Below, one piece after another: positions 29,095-36,372 of a DNA stretch of 36,372 nucleotides. Numbering within the stretch: the stretch's first letter is position 1; every line of letters begins with the position of its first letter. A program made the translations under genes and the position numbers. Below the pieces are notes generated by a model. It was not told where the DNA came from, made no database searches, and saw only the letters and a list, made by a program, of their open reading frames with translations. The stretch is from the IMG/VR virus record IMGVR_UViG_3300021181_000440, positions 1 through 36,372 of that record. One strand, 5' to 3'. Source of the DNA: a virus.

Positions 29095-29480
29095 CCCCGC
29101 GCCACCCATTCCGTTCGCTCCTTTGCATGGCGGCCATCATGGCCCTCTGCCTCTCTGCGTTGATCGGCGCCCCGCTGGTCAAACAATCCTCGCTCCTGAT
29201 CACCAAACCGGCGGTGGTGGTACCGCCACCGCCGCCCGGCGTACTGCTGGCCTATAACACGATCAATGTCTACGAAGAAATCCTGTCCACCACCAACCTG
29301 ACCACGCCACTCACCAACTGGACCGTGCTGGCCAGGTTCACGAACAATTTCCCCACGAGCTTCTACGCCACCAACGATCCAGCCAATCCGACCAAATTTT
29401 ACGTGATCTGCCTGATGACCGATAACGGCCTCGTTTTACCCACCAACGGCATCTGGCAGTTCGTCGTCACCACCAATTAA
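29091..29480 (+). CDS. exported small protein of Verrucomicrobiota surface type (129 aa)
   Basis: Signal peptide (MTPRHPFRSLLCMAAIMALC, LSALIGAP) followed by a Pro/Val linker and a domain NTINVYEEILSTTNLTTPLT with NWTVLARFTNNFPTSFYATN and KFYVI. This 'tNLt..W..l........F' pattern is common in Verrucomicrobiota/Planctomycete secreted proteins, so it may be host-derived. It overlaps the fibre gene by four bases (ATGA) and probably works with it. Confidence 0.65.
   Translation: MTPRHPFRSLLCMAAIMALCLSALIGAPLVKQSSLLITKPAVVVPPPPPGVLLAYNTINVYEEILSTTNLTTPLTNWTVLARFTNNFPTSFYATNDPANPTKFYVICLMTDNGLVLPTNGIWQFVVTTN
29143..29164 (+). repeat. CTCTGCG repeat relative inside a signal peptide
   Basis: CCCTCTGCCTCTCTGCGTTG encodes ALCLSAL of the signal peptide in the 29091 gene; this is the second case of this repeat family serving as a hydrophobic core. 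Confidence 0.6.
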
Positions 29481-29484
29481 ATTT

Positions 29485-31029
29485 ATGGCCGATTCATCCT
29501 ACAAAATCCAGATCATCTTCGACCTGATCAATCAGGGGAAGATTCCCGAGGCCAAGGCCGAATTGCAGCAACTCGCCGCCGGCACCGCAACCTTCACCGA
29601 CAAAACCGATGAGCTTGGGGCCGCGCAAAAGAAAACCGCCGGGCTCGTGGATGAACACAATTCCAAAGGGCGGGCGCAATATCTTCTTTTTTCCGAGATG
29701 AACCGCATCTGCCCGAAACTCGGCGAAGCCATCCACATGGTCTTTGCTGGGCCGCTCGCACCGCTGCTCATCCTCACCGGCGCGATCGAGTACGCCCACG
29801 AACAGTTGAAGGAATTCAACGAGGAAATGGACAAAGCCGCCGAGAAAGCCGCCGAGGGGGATTTTCTGCCGAACATCGAGGACAAGCTCCGGGTATTGGG
29901 CGAAGCGGCCGCCGCCGCCCAGGCCTATGCCGATAACATCAGCAATGCCGCCACGAATGAGGATCACCTCATCAAGTCCTTGGATAATGAATTAAGCCGG
30001 CTGCAGGCCATCGAACGCGCCCGCGCCGCCCTGGACAGCGCCAAAAAGGAACTGGCCATCGCCCAAATTCAGCAACAGGAAGCCGCCGGTCAAATCACGC
30101 CCGAACAGGCGGCCGAGCAGCGCGCCAAGGTTGAAACTGATTTCATCCAGGATCAGGAAAAGAAAAAAGAGGCTGATCAGGATGCCCAAGTGGCGCGGTT
30201 CAACGCCAATATTAAAACACTTTCGGACCACCAGGCCGAACTCGACACCAATAAAGATTCCACCGCCGCGGCCGTGACCGCCCGCAAGGTGCATGAAGGG
30301 GAAGTGCAAATTGATCCGGCGGTAATTGCAAAACAACAAGCCGAAGCCCAAAAAAGGCTGGACGCCGCCAATACCTTGGTGGATCAGGCCCGTTCCGAAG
30401 CGGACCAATATCGCGCCGCAAAAGATTACAGCCTTTACGACCCGCACCACCAGCAGGAGCTTGACCAGGCGCAGGCGGATGCGCAAGCCGATGCTGACAA
30501 ACAAAAAGGGGCGGTAAATTATTTTACATATCGGCAGCAGCAATATGACCAGGCCAATTCCCCCGCCGCCAAAGCCGCCGCCCAGGCCCAAGATGATGCG
30601 GCCAAGGCGGCCTTGGAGGCGGCGGATAAAAACCGCAGCGAGGTAAAAAACACCACTGAAAAACGTGATCAATACACGGCAGAAAACATCGGCGATCCGA
30701 ACGATCCCGATTCGCCGCGCAACCAGGCGCGGGCCATCGCCGGCATCCAGGTCCAGACCAAGAATACGGAGGAGAATGCCCGCATCGAAAAACAATTCAC
30801 CGCCGACGCCACCGCCATCCACGCGTTCGATGTCTCCAAACACTCTTCCCCGGAGACCATTCGCAAGGCGGCCCAGAACATCGCCGACCTTCAGCTCATC
30901 TTGAAGGACCATGCGGATGTGGTGAAGAACCTCGCTGACCTGGATCTGCCCGGCATTATGAAGGATGTCCAATCTGCGCTGGCGAAATTGCAACGCCAGA
31001 ACGAAGCCAACGCCCGCGGCCCGCAATGA
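29485..31029 (+). CDS. tape-measure-like coiled-coil tail protein (514 aa)
   Basis: Almost wholly helical: a short globular start (MADSSYKIQIIFDLINQGKI), a hydrophobic span near 85-100 (MVFAGPLAPLLILTGAIEYA), then Ala/Gln/Lys/Glu/Asp-rich coiled coil to the C-terminus. This composition and position before the tail-tip genes fit a tape measure that sets tail length. It is short for one (514 aa), implying a short tail, or the protein is a different coiled-coil tail component. ATGA overlap with the next gene. SD-less. Confidence 0.65.
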   Translation: MADSSYKIQIIFDLINQGKIPEAKAELQQLAAGTATFTDKTDELGAAQKKTAGLVDEHNSKGRAQYLLFSEMNRICPKLGEAIHMVFAGPLAPLLILTGAIEYAHEQLKEFNEEMDKAAEKAAEGDFLPNIEDKLRVLGEAAAAAQAYADNISNAATNEDHLIKSLDNELSRLQAIERARAALDSAKKELAIAQIQQQEAAGQITPEQAAEQRAKVETDFIQDQEKKKEADQDAQVARFNANIKTLSDHQAELDTNKDSTAAAVTARKVHEGEVQIDPAVIAKQQAEAQKRLDAANTLVDQARSEADQYRAAKDYSLYDPHHQQELDQAQADAQADADKQKGAVNYFTYRQQQYDQANSPAAKAAAQAQDDAAKAALEAADKNRSEVKNTTEKRDQYTAENIGDPNDPDSPRNQARAIAGIQVQTKNTEENARIEKQFTADATAIHAFDVSKHSSPETIRKAAQNIADLQLILKDHADVVKNLADLDLPGIMKDVQSALAKLQRQNEANARGPQ

Positions 31030-33302
31030 CCTACGAAACCCTCCAATACGTAGACGCGACCGGCGCCACGCAAGAGGTGGCCATCCAGAATCTCACCCCG
31101 CAAGGCACGATCAGTCTGGAATGGAACCCGCGTTCGCTCGAGGCTTCGGAATTCGTCATCACCTTGCCGCAGGCTCCGGAGACACCGCTCGTCATCCCTT
31201 TTAAGTCGCGGTGTATTATTCGCGGATGCAGGGCATCTGCCAATGGTGCCAATAATTCCTTCTCCGCCGGCACAATTCTTTTTCAGGGTCGTCGCACGGA
31301 TGTGGACGCCTCCAGCCGCGGTGGCGAAGTCTCCACGGTGATCAAGGTCTCCGACCTTTTTTGGGACCTTAAAAAACTCACGTACAAAATGGGCTGGAAC
31401 GAGCCGACCGGCGGCACCATCACCGCCCCCGTTTACGGCATCGCCTACTTTGCGGACATCGTCATGTTCCAGCCGGACCAGCAAGGCCAGTTGCAGGCGG
31501 ATGGCACCCACGCCGCCTACGCGCCCGCGCCGTTCGCCGGCGAACTGATCACCACCTGGCAGCAGCTCATGGCCATCGTCTATTACGCCATGAACTTCGG
31601 CGGCGCCGGCGCGGAGGCCGTGCAGGTGCAGATGAGCAACGTCGCCGAGTTCACCCCCAGCTATCGCAATACCGATACCGCCCGCAGCATCAAATGTCTG
31701 GAGGCCATCGTGAAATGCCTGCAACCGCATCCGCAGGTCCGCAGCTTCATCGATCACACCACCACGCCGCCGACGTTACACTTTAGGGATATACCGCACA
31801 GTACACCCGTCAACCTGCCGTACAAGTCCACCGATCCGACCGGGCGCACCCAAAGCCATGAGGCCACGAACATCAAGCCGTTGCCCGACCTGAAGCCCGA
31901 CCGCGTCAACATCAATTATAAAATAAATGGCTCCTTGAACGGCTCGCCCGTGGTCAGCTTTGCCACCGATACCTATCCCGCCGCCGGCGGACCGTTTTTG
32001 CAGACCGAGGATTATTCCGTGGACATCAGCGGCCTGTCGCAACACATCACCAGCAAGAACTTTGTTTCCCACGCCTTCGATCCGACCAGCCTCGATCTCT
32101 GGCGGCTCAAGGTCGCCTCGCTCAAGGAAATTTCCGAGCACGGCCAGATCCCCAATGATGGAGCGGCCGGCGCGCTCACCTTCATCAACACCGCGCCCTA
32201 CGATGCCGTGACCAATCCCAAGGGCATCCAGGTCTTTGACGCGGACCTGAACCCGGTGGATTACGAAGCCACCTTCATCTATTGGACGCCGCATTCCATC
32301 TACGCCTGGTTCACGCTCTCCGGCGGCGTGCCCGTGCAAGCCCGCAAGGCCACGGTCAAGGCATTTTTCAATTACGACAAAGTCAACCTCGTCACCGGCG
32401 ATGTCGAGACCATCACCGAGCAGCAACATTCCTTTCACGTCCTCCTCACCAACGCTCCGACCGCCGAATATTTCATGGAGCAAACGGAGAATGATGGCGA
32501 AAGTGCGCCGCCCAACCTCGCCCAAAACATCTTCACCGAGCTGGCCGTGCTGCAATGGAAACTGAACCACAAGATCTGGCAGGCCGGCCCGGACCAGAAC
32601 ACGCCGCCGGCGTTTGTTTTCCCCGGCAACAACATCGTGAACCTGGTCGGCGGCGATCCCGCGTGGACCACCATGAACGCCGTGCCCGAGAACGTGACCA
32701 TCCGCCTGCAGCGCGTCCTCATCGCCGGCGTCTGGACCCTGCTGGCGCATCAGACCATCGAGTGCGGGCCGATGAACCATCTGGAGCCAAGCTACTACGT
32801 GCAGCTCTGGAACATGTTCGCCAACCGGAAAATCCGCCCCATCAATTCCGACCAGCGCCTCACCGGCTTGCCCGCCGGCGGCAACACGGATCTAAGCGCC
32901 ACCGATGCCGCGGATAATTCGCAGCCCGCCCAGCCGGTTTACGGTTCGCAAATCGTCTGCGCCCCGGACGCGCAAAATACCGGCGTGACCGGCGGCGCCC
33001 AGATCACGTTTCAACTCAACGCCCCGACCGGCCAGATCCCCGTGTTCCAACAACCGACCGGCGGCGCCACCACGCGCACCACCGGCGTCATCGCGCCGGT
33101 TTACAGCGGGCTCGGGCCGCCCTCGGGCACGGCCGTGCCGCCCGCAACCTTGCCCACGCTGCCCGCGAATACTTATTACCGGGAATTCGATCAATACTAT
33201 GACATGACCGGCGTCACCGCTTCGAAAGCGCCGGTGGTCTGGCTCTGCATCACGGCCGGCACCAGCACGTCGGCTGTCTGGTCCAATTTCAACCAGTGCT
33301 AA
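31026..33302 (+). CDS. tail-tip / hub-like protein (758 aa)
   Basis: Follows the tape measure, where distal tail and hub proteins are encoded. The N-terminal beta region (TYETLQYVDATGATQEVAIQ, SLEWNPRSLEASEFVITLPQ) and ANNSFSAGTILFQGRRTDVD suggest a hub-like beta domain. Middle parts contain VSDLFWDLKKLTYKMGW and long Thr/Asn-rich beta segments. C-terminal region is low-complexity Pro/Thr. I do not recognise catalytic motifs. Confidence 0.62.
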   Translation: MTYETLQYVDATGATQEVAIQNLTPQGTISLEWNPRSLEASEFVITLPQAPETPLVIPFKSRCIIRGCRASANGANNSFSAGTILFQGRRTDVDASSRGGEVSTVIKVSDLFWDLKKLTYKMGWNEPTGGTITAPVYGIAYFADIVMFQPDQQGQLQADGTHAAYAPAPFAGELITTWQQLMAIVYYAMNFGGAGAEAVQVQMSNVAEFTPSYRNTDTARSIKCLEAIVKCLQPHPQVRSFIDHTTTPPTLHFRDIPHSTPVNLPYKSTDPTGRTQSHEATNIKPLPDLKPDRVNINYKINGSLNGSPVVSFATDTYPAAGGPFLQTEDYSVDISGLSQHITSKNFVSHAFDPTSLDLWRLKVASLKEISEHGQIPNDGAAGALTFINTAPYDAVTNPKGIQVFDADLNPVDYEATFIYWTPHSIYAWFTLSGGVPVQARKATVKAFFNYDKVNLVTGDVETITEQQHSFHVLLTNAPTAEYFMEQTENDGESAPPNLAQNIFTELAVLQWKLNHKIWQAGPDQNTPPAFVFPGNNIVNLVGGDPAWTTMNAVPENVTIRLQRVLIAGVWTLLAHQTIECGPMNHLEPSYYVQLWNMFANRKIRPINSDQRLTGLPAGGNTDLSATDAADNSQPAQPVYGSQIVCAPDAQNTGVTGGAQITFQLNAPTGQIPVFQQPTGGATTRTTGVIAPVYSGLGPPSGTAVPPATLPTLPANTYYREFDQYYDMTGVTASKAPVVWLCITAGTSTSAVWSNFNQC

Positions 33303-33309
33303 ATCGATT

Positions 33310-36300
33310 ATGGGCAAATACGATAAATGCTGTTGTTGCTCGGCCGGCGGCGTTTCCAACTACGTCCAGAACGTCACCAAGGTCCGCCCCGAGAACGATT
33401 CCGGCGGCGTCCACTACAGCGCCAATCCGTTCCCGCGTTACAACACGGATTACTGGACGGAATTCGCGGGCAACACTTGCATCCCCGGCCAGTGCGGACC
33501 CTGGCTGATCGGCGGCGATAAAAACGGCGTCAGCTCGCAAGCCGTGCAAGACGGCGTGGACGACATCGGCGTGACATTTGGTGTTGATCATAATATTTAC
33601 GACATGCCGGCGGCTACGTCCGCCGGTTCATTGGTGCCCGGCACCACGTATAAGATCGCGACCGTGGGCACGACGGATTTTACCACCATCGGCGCGGCGG
33701 CCAACACGGTCGGCACCATCTTCATCGCCAGCGCCGGCGGCAGCGGTACCGGCACGGCGCAGCAACAAGTGGATACCCGCGTGGCCAAACTGTTCGGCGG
33801 GCAGTGGATGTTCGTAAAAAAGATGTTCCACGGCTGTCTTGGCTGGTCGAGCAACGACGCCTGTGCGCAAGACCCCAACATCGCTGCGGATCAAACGCAT
33901 TACTTAACCTGCGGAATCGACGCATCACTTTATATGAACGCGCCCGGCGAGGGCGGGATAGTCAATGAGTTCAATTCGACGGCGACCGGCGGCGTTACGG
34001 TGAATCCACAATCAGGAATTCTGACCCACAACCTTTTGACCACGCAGACCAATTATGTGACGCTGTTAGATCAGCCGCGCGTAGAAGTAACCAATATATC
34101 TGGCGGCGCGGGAACAGAATGGGACACCTCGGGGAATGTCACCGAAACTTGGTTGTCCGGGGCGACGACATGGATGGACGGCTACTGCGCTTCGGGCGTT
34201 TACTGCGGCGAGATCGGCACTCCTACGCAATTCAACACGAACCCGGTTTCGCTCACCCCGCTGGGCGGAATCACGTTGCAGGCGGTGGTCGCGGCGTTCA
34301 ATGCGGCGGTAATTGCCAATGGTGGAACGCAGCTGCCGGCCATCACCGACCCACAGAATTATAGCGGAAGCGGAACCATCCTATATACCACGCGCCAGAC
34401 CACATTGAGCCTATCGTGGTCAACGTCTGCCACCGAGTTCCAATGGAGTTATGATGAAAACGGAGCGACCAGGTCTGGCTTCAGCCCGGCAATCAGCGGG
34501 GAAAACAAATTCAGCGGCGCAATGACGTTGTCGAACGCTTACACCAGCGCCGACTTCACCGGCGACATCTATGCCGCCGCAAATGCTTGGAACCTGACCG
34601 ATTTCACATTGGCAAAGCTGCGCACGGACGGGACGCTGGCGTTGGCCCCGCTCTGCTGTTACGACGAGGTACAGGGGGCTATATCACCCCTGGCGGGTTT
34701 CCGGCCGGTTACGATGGATGATTATACCGGTTACGTTACCAACGACCAAAACGGGAACTCACCATGGACCACCAGCACCAACCCTCCGTCGCCTGGATGG
34801 ACTTATGCGCCGTTCAACAACGACAGCCAAGGCCAGCCTTATGACGGAGGCTCCAACCCCAACTGGAGCGGTCCCGCTGACTACAACGTGACCTGGCCGC
34901 AACGCGCATGGATTGACCCGAACAATTACCTTTGGAAATATCCGAACGGAAGTTATGACCAGTCGATCGGCCCGCAGAGTGGTGGATTTACCGGCGGCGC
35001 AACGCTCATTACCGGCCTGCGCTCTGGCTCCATCATCTCGCACAACCCGGCCGGCTACGACCCGCACTTCTGGTTCAATTTCAAATCGTCGCTGTGCTTG
35101 GAGAATGATGACGACACCACATCACTGTGGGATTATCAGATCGGCGGCCAGACACCCGGAGGCTTGCCGCCCGTGGCCCAGCGCTGGCTCGATGTCTGGG
35201 AGGCCTGTCCCTATCCCGCCGATGATGCGGATGTCGGCTGTACTCCCACCGCCACTGGCGTGAGCGGCGTTTATCCCTTCGCCTTTTGGAATTACTCCGC
35301 CGGCACCGGCGTCTTCGGCAAATACATTCAAGCCACCCAGAAATGGCCGGCGGTGAACTTTGGCCGGCCCTGCGGTCCGGATAAATATGCCGTGGATCAG
35401 ACAACGGTTTGCTGCATTAACTCCGGAGATGTCACGAGCACGCTCGTCATCCAGGCCACAACCAATGCAAATCTGCCATTGGATATCGGCGGATTGGCGA
35501 TCGGCAATACTGTGGCCATTAACGGCAGCGGCATTTACCAGATCACTGACCTCTCCTACGCTGGTGGCGGAATATTCAATTGCACCGTTGGCGCGCAGAT
35601 CTCCGCATTGCCATCCGGCTTCTCCATGTCCAATGGCCAGGGCGATGACGATGCTAATGTCGTCGGCGCCTTGCGCTGGCCATCCGCCCCGTCCACCTGT
35701 GGCACGCCGCCGCCCAGCGGTCAGACCGGCGTGTTTTTGGATTGGGCCTTTAACTATCGCGCCCAACAAACTGCCGTCACCTCGCCACCCGCATGGTACG
35801 CCGGCATCAGCGGCATCTTGAGCTGCAGCGTCGATCAATTTAATTACAACGGATCCTGCCCCACCATTGTCGGTATCGTGCCTCCGGGATCGCCCGAAAC
35901 CTGGCGCAATGCCGTCTTTCACAATTCACCCGCCAGCTTGCCAACCGATGATGTCTTCGGCGCGCACTGGCAGGCGGCAGTTTATCTGACCATGCCTGAT
36001 CCATATAATCAGACACCATTTAATCCCGTTTGCCCGCCCGGCGGCACCGAGGATTCACCCGCTCCCTCGTGGAATGAGGACGATGGCACCTGCCAGGGAG
36101 ATTCCGGCATCAAGAAGTACTTTCCGCATCATCCGCTCGTCGCGGCATTGTCCACCATGCCCTTCGGCTCCTCATTGCCCGCTGGCGTGAAACTATATTT
36201 TGACAGCAGCAATACCTTTTCCCCGCCCAACTGGCCGAACGGCATATACAATTCGGGCAACGGCTTCACCTCGCTCTACACCGACTGGCTGTTCGCGCAA

Positions 36301-36372
36301 AGCGCCTGCGCCTGCATCAACGGCAGCGGCCGGTTCGGCGGGATATACGCAACCTTCGTCGCATGCACATAG
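33310..36372 (+). CDS. large tail-associated protein with phage GTTYKI-type module (1020 aa)
   Basis: Starts MGKYDKCCCCSAGGVSNYVQ, with four adjacent Cys that may bind metal or be crosslinked. Residues ~107-147 carry LVPGTTYKIATVGTTDFTTI and GAAANTVGTIFIASAGGSG, a module widespread in phage virion proteins ('pG..Y.I..vGttdFt.iGa..n..Gt.F.a'), thought to be a small beta unit. The rest is Gly/Asn/Thr/Trp-rich with many Cys and no enzyme motif that I can name. The stop codon is the last three bases of the window, so the 3' neighbours are unseen. Confidence 0.68.
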   Translation: MGKYDKCCCCSAGGVSNYVQNVTKVRPENDSGGVHYSANPFPRYNTDYWTEFAGNTCIPGQCGPWLIGGDKNGVSSQAVQDGVDDIGVTFGVDHNIYDMPAATSAGSLVPGTTYKIATVGTTDFTTIGAAANTVGTIFIASAGGSGTGTAQQQVDTRVAKLFGGQWMFVKKMFHGCLGWSSNDACAQDPNIAADQTHYLTCGIDASLYMNAPGEGGIVNEFNSTATGGVTVNPQSGILTHNLLTTQTNYVTLLDQPRVEVTNISGGAGTEWDTSGNVTETWLSGATTWMDGYCASGVYCGEIGTPTQFNTNPVSLTPLGGITLQAVVAAFNAAVIANGGTQLPAITDPQNYSGSGTILYTTRQTTLSLSWSTSATEFQWSYDENGATRSGFSPAISGENKFSGAMTLSNAYTSADFTGDIYAAANAWNLTDFTLAKLRTDGTLALAPLCCYDEVQGAISPLAGFRPVTMDDYTGYVTNDQNGNSPWTTSTNPPSPGWTYAPFNNDSQGQPYDGGSNPNWSGPADYNVTWPQRAWIDPNNYLWKYPNGSYDQSIGPQSGGFTGGATLITGLRSGSIISHNPAGYDPHFWFNFKSSLCLENDDDTTSLWDYQIGGQTPGGLPPVAQRWLDVWEACPYPADDADVGCTPTATGVSGVYPFAFWNYSAGTGVFGKYIQATQKWPAVNFGRPCGPDKYAVDQTTVCCINSGDVTSTLVIQATTNANLPLDIGGLAIGNTVAINGSGIYQITDLSYAGGGIFNCTVGAQISALPSGFSMSNGQGDDDANVVGALRWPSAPSTCGTPPPSGQTGVFLDWAFNYRAQQTAVTSPPAWYAGISGILSCSVDQFNYNGSCPTIVGIVPPGSPETWRNAVFHNSPASLPTDDVFGAHWQAAVYLTMPDPYNQTPFNPVCPPGGTEDSPAPSWNEDDGTCQGDSGIKKYFPHHPLVAALSTMPFGSSLPAGVKLYFDSSNTFSPPNWPNGIYNSGNGFTSLYTDWLFAQSACACINGSGRFGGIYATFVACT

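Noticed and set aside
33310-36372. Diversity-generating retroelement target
   Set aside because: No template repeat, reverse transcriptase or adenine-biased variable region is visible in the window.
1-36372. tRNA or rRNA genes and attachment sites
   Set aside because: No cloverleaf, rRNA segment or terminal TG/CA phage end with target duplication was recognised.

Overview
The window carries most of a transposable (Mu-like) tailed prophage or phage genome. The evidence is a long DDE-type transposase next to a MuB-like AAA ATPase, followed on the other strand by a Mu-type head module: DUF3486-like small terminase, GpA-type large terminase, DUF935-like portal, gpI-like protease/scaffold with an internal scaffold start, major capsid protein, gp36-like connector, gpF-tail-like protein and gpG-like morphogenesis protein. 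No tail sheath gene is recognisable and the tail genes look siphovirus-like, as in B3/D3112-type Mu relatives. The host is probably a GC-rich Verrucomicrobiota (Pedosphaera/Limisphaerales-like). This is inferred from Thr/Asn-rich secreted proteins, host-type short-period repeats and Shine-Dalgarno-less leaders. The host cannot be proven from the window, and no attachment site or phage end is visible.

Layout. (1) 1-7639, minus strand: an early operon of about 18 tightly coupled genes (mostly ATGA/GTGA overlaps). It runs leftward from a small ribbon-helix-helix (RHH) gene through small membrane and zinc-ribbon proteins to the transposase (1472-3658) and ATPase (353-1447), and continues out of the window. 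(2) 7640-7726: a control region with a good sigma70-type leftward promoter overlapped by three 11-bp-phased TRGAC repeats and nested palindromes, between two divergent and mutually similar RHH genes. This looks like the genetic switch. (3) 8282-11385: a lipoprotein, a secreted possible outer-membrane protein, a permuted NlpC/P60-like hydrolase and small membrane proteins (lysis/moron zone). It is interrupted at 8905-9421 by a non-coding segment holding an array of hairpins inside a perfect 19-bp inverted repeat, a strong terminator, and a hairpin whose loop reads ACCTCCTT. (4) 11393-22599: head genes. (5) 22628-36372: tail genes, including exported or fibre-like proteins, a fibre with an SGNH-hydrolase-like C-terminus, a short tape measure, and two very large tail-tip proteins. 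The last gene ends exactly at the window edge.

The most unusual signals are non-coding. They are the hairpin-array element (8905-9147) with a related terminal hairpin against a start codon at 22613-22627; the anti-SD-like loop at 9359-9366; a split between SD-led early genes and about twenty consecutive SD-less late genes; and short-period host-type repeats that supply a start codon (5242-5244) and the coding sequence of a signal peptide (25733-25773). Assignments rest on reading the sequence and on remembered family hallmarks. No database search was possible.
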